Positions 62,240-64,000 of a stretch of DNA of 64,000 nt are shown here, piece after piece (position 1 is the stretch's first letter; each line of letters begins with the position of its first letter). Source of the DNA: Hofstenia miamia. Its lineage: Eukaryota > Xenacoelomorpha > Acoela > Hofsteniidae. The stretch spans positions 964,661 to 1,028,660 of the forward strand of contig CABFPE010000192.1 of the NCBI GenBank assembly GCA_900660155.1, given 5' to 3'. Made by a program: the position numbers and the translations under genes. The notes under the pieces are model-generated. The model did no database searches and had not been told where the DNA came from. It was given only the letters and a program-made list of their open reading frames with translations.

Positions 62240-62624
62240 TGGGACCAGTTATCGGGACCAAAATTACTAATTCGGGAGCACATACGGGACAGAGCCAGGA
62301 CCAAATGTTTCAGGAACAGATACCTATATTTGTATATTAAGAACTCTCACCCTAGTAAATTATACATTAAGCATTGCACTTAATTAAAAGGAACATGTTT
62401 AGTAATAATTTCACTAGTTACTTTGTGTTAAGATTCAGCAAACTATTTTAGTTGGCTATTTAGTTACATTGTATATTTTCGTTATCAATTAAAAAAAATC
62501 TAACTTTATATGTGATAACAAAATTAGGCGCTAATGCCTACCGCGACTAAAATTAACTTTTCGAGATCGGAACCAAAAAAAACTTTCGGGACCGGGACCA
62601 AATATAACTGGTCCCGCACACCTA
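62240..62624. repeat. Word-repeat locus (GGGACC words), possible hAT-like element
   Basis: The left block (62240-62330) has GGGACCAGTTATCGGGACC and variants (CGGGAGC, CGGGAC, CAGGACC). The right block (62560-62624) has CGGGACCGGGACC and ends ACTGGTCCCGCACACCTA. GGGACCAGTTAT (62241-62252) is matched exactly and inverted at 62604-62615. Read inward, the right end is TAGGTGTGCGGGACC, a hAT-like end. No target duplication was found. Confidence 0.55.
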
Positions 62625-62816
62625 TAATTCACAATCACATAAATTTATTTGCAGCAGTGTTTCCTATCGTTTTCTTCATCACGCAGCCTATATCATTTGG
62701 AACAATTTAGAGAATGAAATTACAGTTGAAAAAAGTTATAAAAAGTTTAGAAAAAACTGAAAAAGTGCGCTTTTACACCAAAAAAAACACAATTGGAGTT
62801 ACAAACCTGTTAAACA
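62625..62816. other. No gene seen
   Basis: Short AT-rich spacer. Confidence 0.4.
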
Positions 62817-62945
62817 CATTTACTGATTTCTGACACTGAGCTCACCACAATCATAGACAAACACACACATTTACTAATATATATTATGCATGTACATTTA
62901 GTTTGTAATTCTAAAATTGAACCTTCTTTGCAAATATATTTACTC
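62817..62945. repeat. Dispersed repeat, copy 2
   Basis: Second copy of the repeat at 5907, in the same orientation: CACATTTACTGATTTCTG, ACACTGAGCTCACCACA, TTTAGTTTGTAATT. Confidence 0.6.
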
Positions 62946-64000
62946 TTATAGTCCATTATTTACTAATGTATTAGGACCATATTATTCATAAGATACATGT
63001 TTTGTACTAAACTTTTTCATAGTTCGATACGTTATCTAGCTGACAACATTTACAATGCAGATAATGTAAATTTTGAGAAGCACAGTATGAACATTTGTCC
63101 TACTGACTAACCCAGTTTAACATCATATTTGAAATTGTTGATAACTATTCCGTTAGCTGCTTGGGGTAATCGGTAATGTCCATTTTATATTTATATGACA
63201 GATGTCGCTAAGTGATTATTTGTTTGATTGATATGTTTATTTGCGTCAAATTGTCGGGAGTCCTTGATGTTCAGTAGATATTTTATCTTTTTTGCTAATT
63301 GGGCTTAGTTCAAAATTCAATCCTGTTGGTCTAAACACATCCTTATAGATTTCACCTGTTTAATTCAAAGGTATAATCCTATCGAGATGGCAACGTTTAG
63401 CCATTATTATCTTAGCCCAGTAAAAGTATAAGTTTATACTTCGATACATTGATTCAAATGATACCCCTAACTTTAATTATGTACTGTATGCTTCTGAAAT
63501 CTTTTACAAAAAACTCTGGAATTCTAATTTTATGTCTCATCGAGGACTTTTTTCTATTCTAAGTATATAAATGTTTGTTCTCTTTCTTTTATATTAAAAT
63601 AGTGCTTAAGGAAAAGTAAGAAAATGCTTTAAAAGCAAGCTACACATAAAGGTCCTGCCATTAAAAGATTAAACAACAGTCGCTTACTTAAAGTGAATAG
63701 AAAGAGTCGGTGATGCAAAGTGAGTATTTCGAGCAGAACCGACTTATCATATACTTTGTTGTGAAATGGAAACACAACTTATTCGATTGCTTCATGATGT
63801 TTGTCTTCACCCAAAGTGACCTCAAATTATTACTGTGCGCATGCAAATATATATTATAAATAGATTGTACTGTTCCATGTTTACCAAGGAGAGTTATTTT
63901 GTTAATTAATAAAGTAAAATCGAAAAAATACAGTATATTATAAATGTTATTAAGATTTGAAAGTTATTGAACTATTGAAAATTCAAAAGGCATTCAAAAT
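62946..64000. other. No gene seen; AT-rich DNA
   Basis: Stops in all frames and no repeats recognised up to the right edge. Confidence 0.5.

Noticed and set aside
1-64000. CRISPR arrays, operons, ribosome binding sites or bacterial features
   Set aside because: Spliced GPCR exon, LINEs and microsatellites show this is animal nuclear DNA; no such features are present.

Overview
This window reads as nuclear DNA of an invertebrate animal. It is strongly AT-rich, has many (TA)n microsatellites, almost no open coding sequence, and one spliced exon of a biogenic-amine-type G-protein-coupled receptor (52562-52780, + strand). The transposon mix (R2/R4-type LINE, Ty3/gypsy element, many Tc1/mariner lineages, hAT-like MITEs) fits a lophotrochozoan or arthropod genome. 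I cannot name the species.

Layout. 1-1209: 5' part of a LINE reverse transcriptase on the minus strand, running off the left edge. 1332-4355: a short, broken Ty3/gypsy-type LTR fossil with 142/148-bp LTRs. 4356-31144: mostly unassigned AT-rich DNA, with hAT-like MITEs (8009-8330, 12927-13145), a 126-bp tandem duplication (13664-13915), paired word-repeat blocks (21690-22535, about 30428-31144), a foldback element (22584-22803), a gag-like fossil between direct repeats (22821-23605) and small transposase scraps. 31145-37500: a 97-N gap inside (TA)n, a 675-bp palindromic Tc1/mariner MITE, a decayed mariner with a further insertion inside it (32826-34364), and another transposase remnant (36610-37070). 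39006-39172: a minisatellite. 44327-45093: a hAT transposase scrap and a hAT-like MITE with a perfect 8-bp target duplication.

46651-49465 is the most informative stretch. A DD37D mariner (46831-49463) carries a DD34E Tc1-like element (48143-49430) inside it. Its transposase gene is also interrupted by a 158-bp copy of DNA lying just outside the element. 51131-52287 holds a hAT-like MITE and a second copy of the palindromic MITE, followed directly by the receptor exon. 53000-64000 has a foldback element, a mariner remnant (57935-58956), two more transposase scraps, a GGGACC word-repeat locus and a dispersed repeat shared with 5907.

How it fits together: the only host coding sequence I can support is the receptor exon, so much of the window is probably its introns or neighbouring intergenic DNA. 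The rest is a record of DNA-transposon activity. Several short elements sit directly against (TA)n tracts, and several hAT-like loci carry their own locus-specific G+C-rich 'word' in the subterminal regions. All calls are by eye from translation and sequence comparison; nothing was searched against a database.
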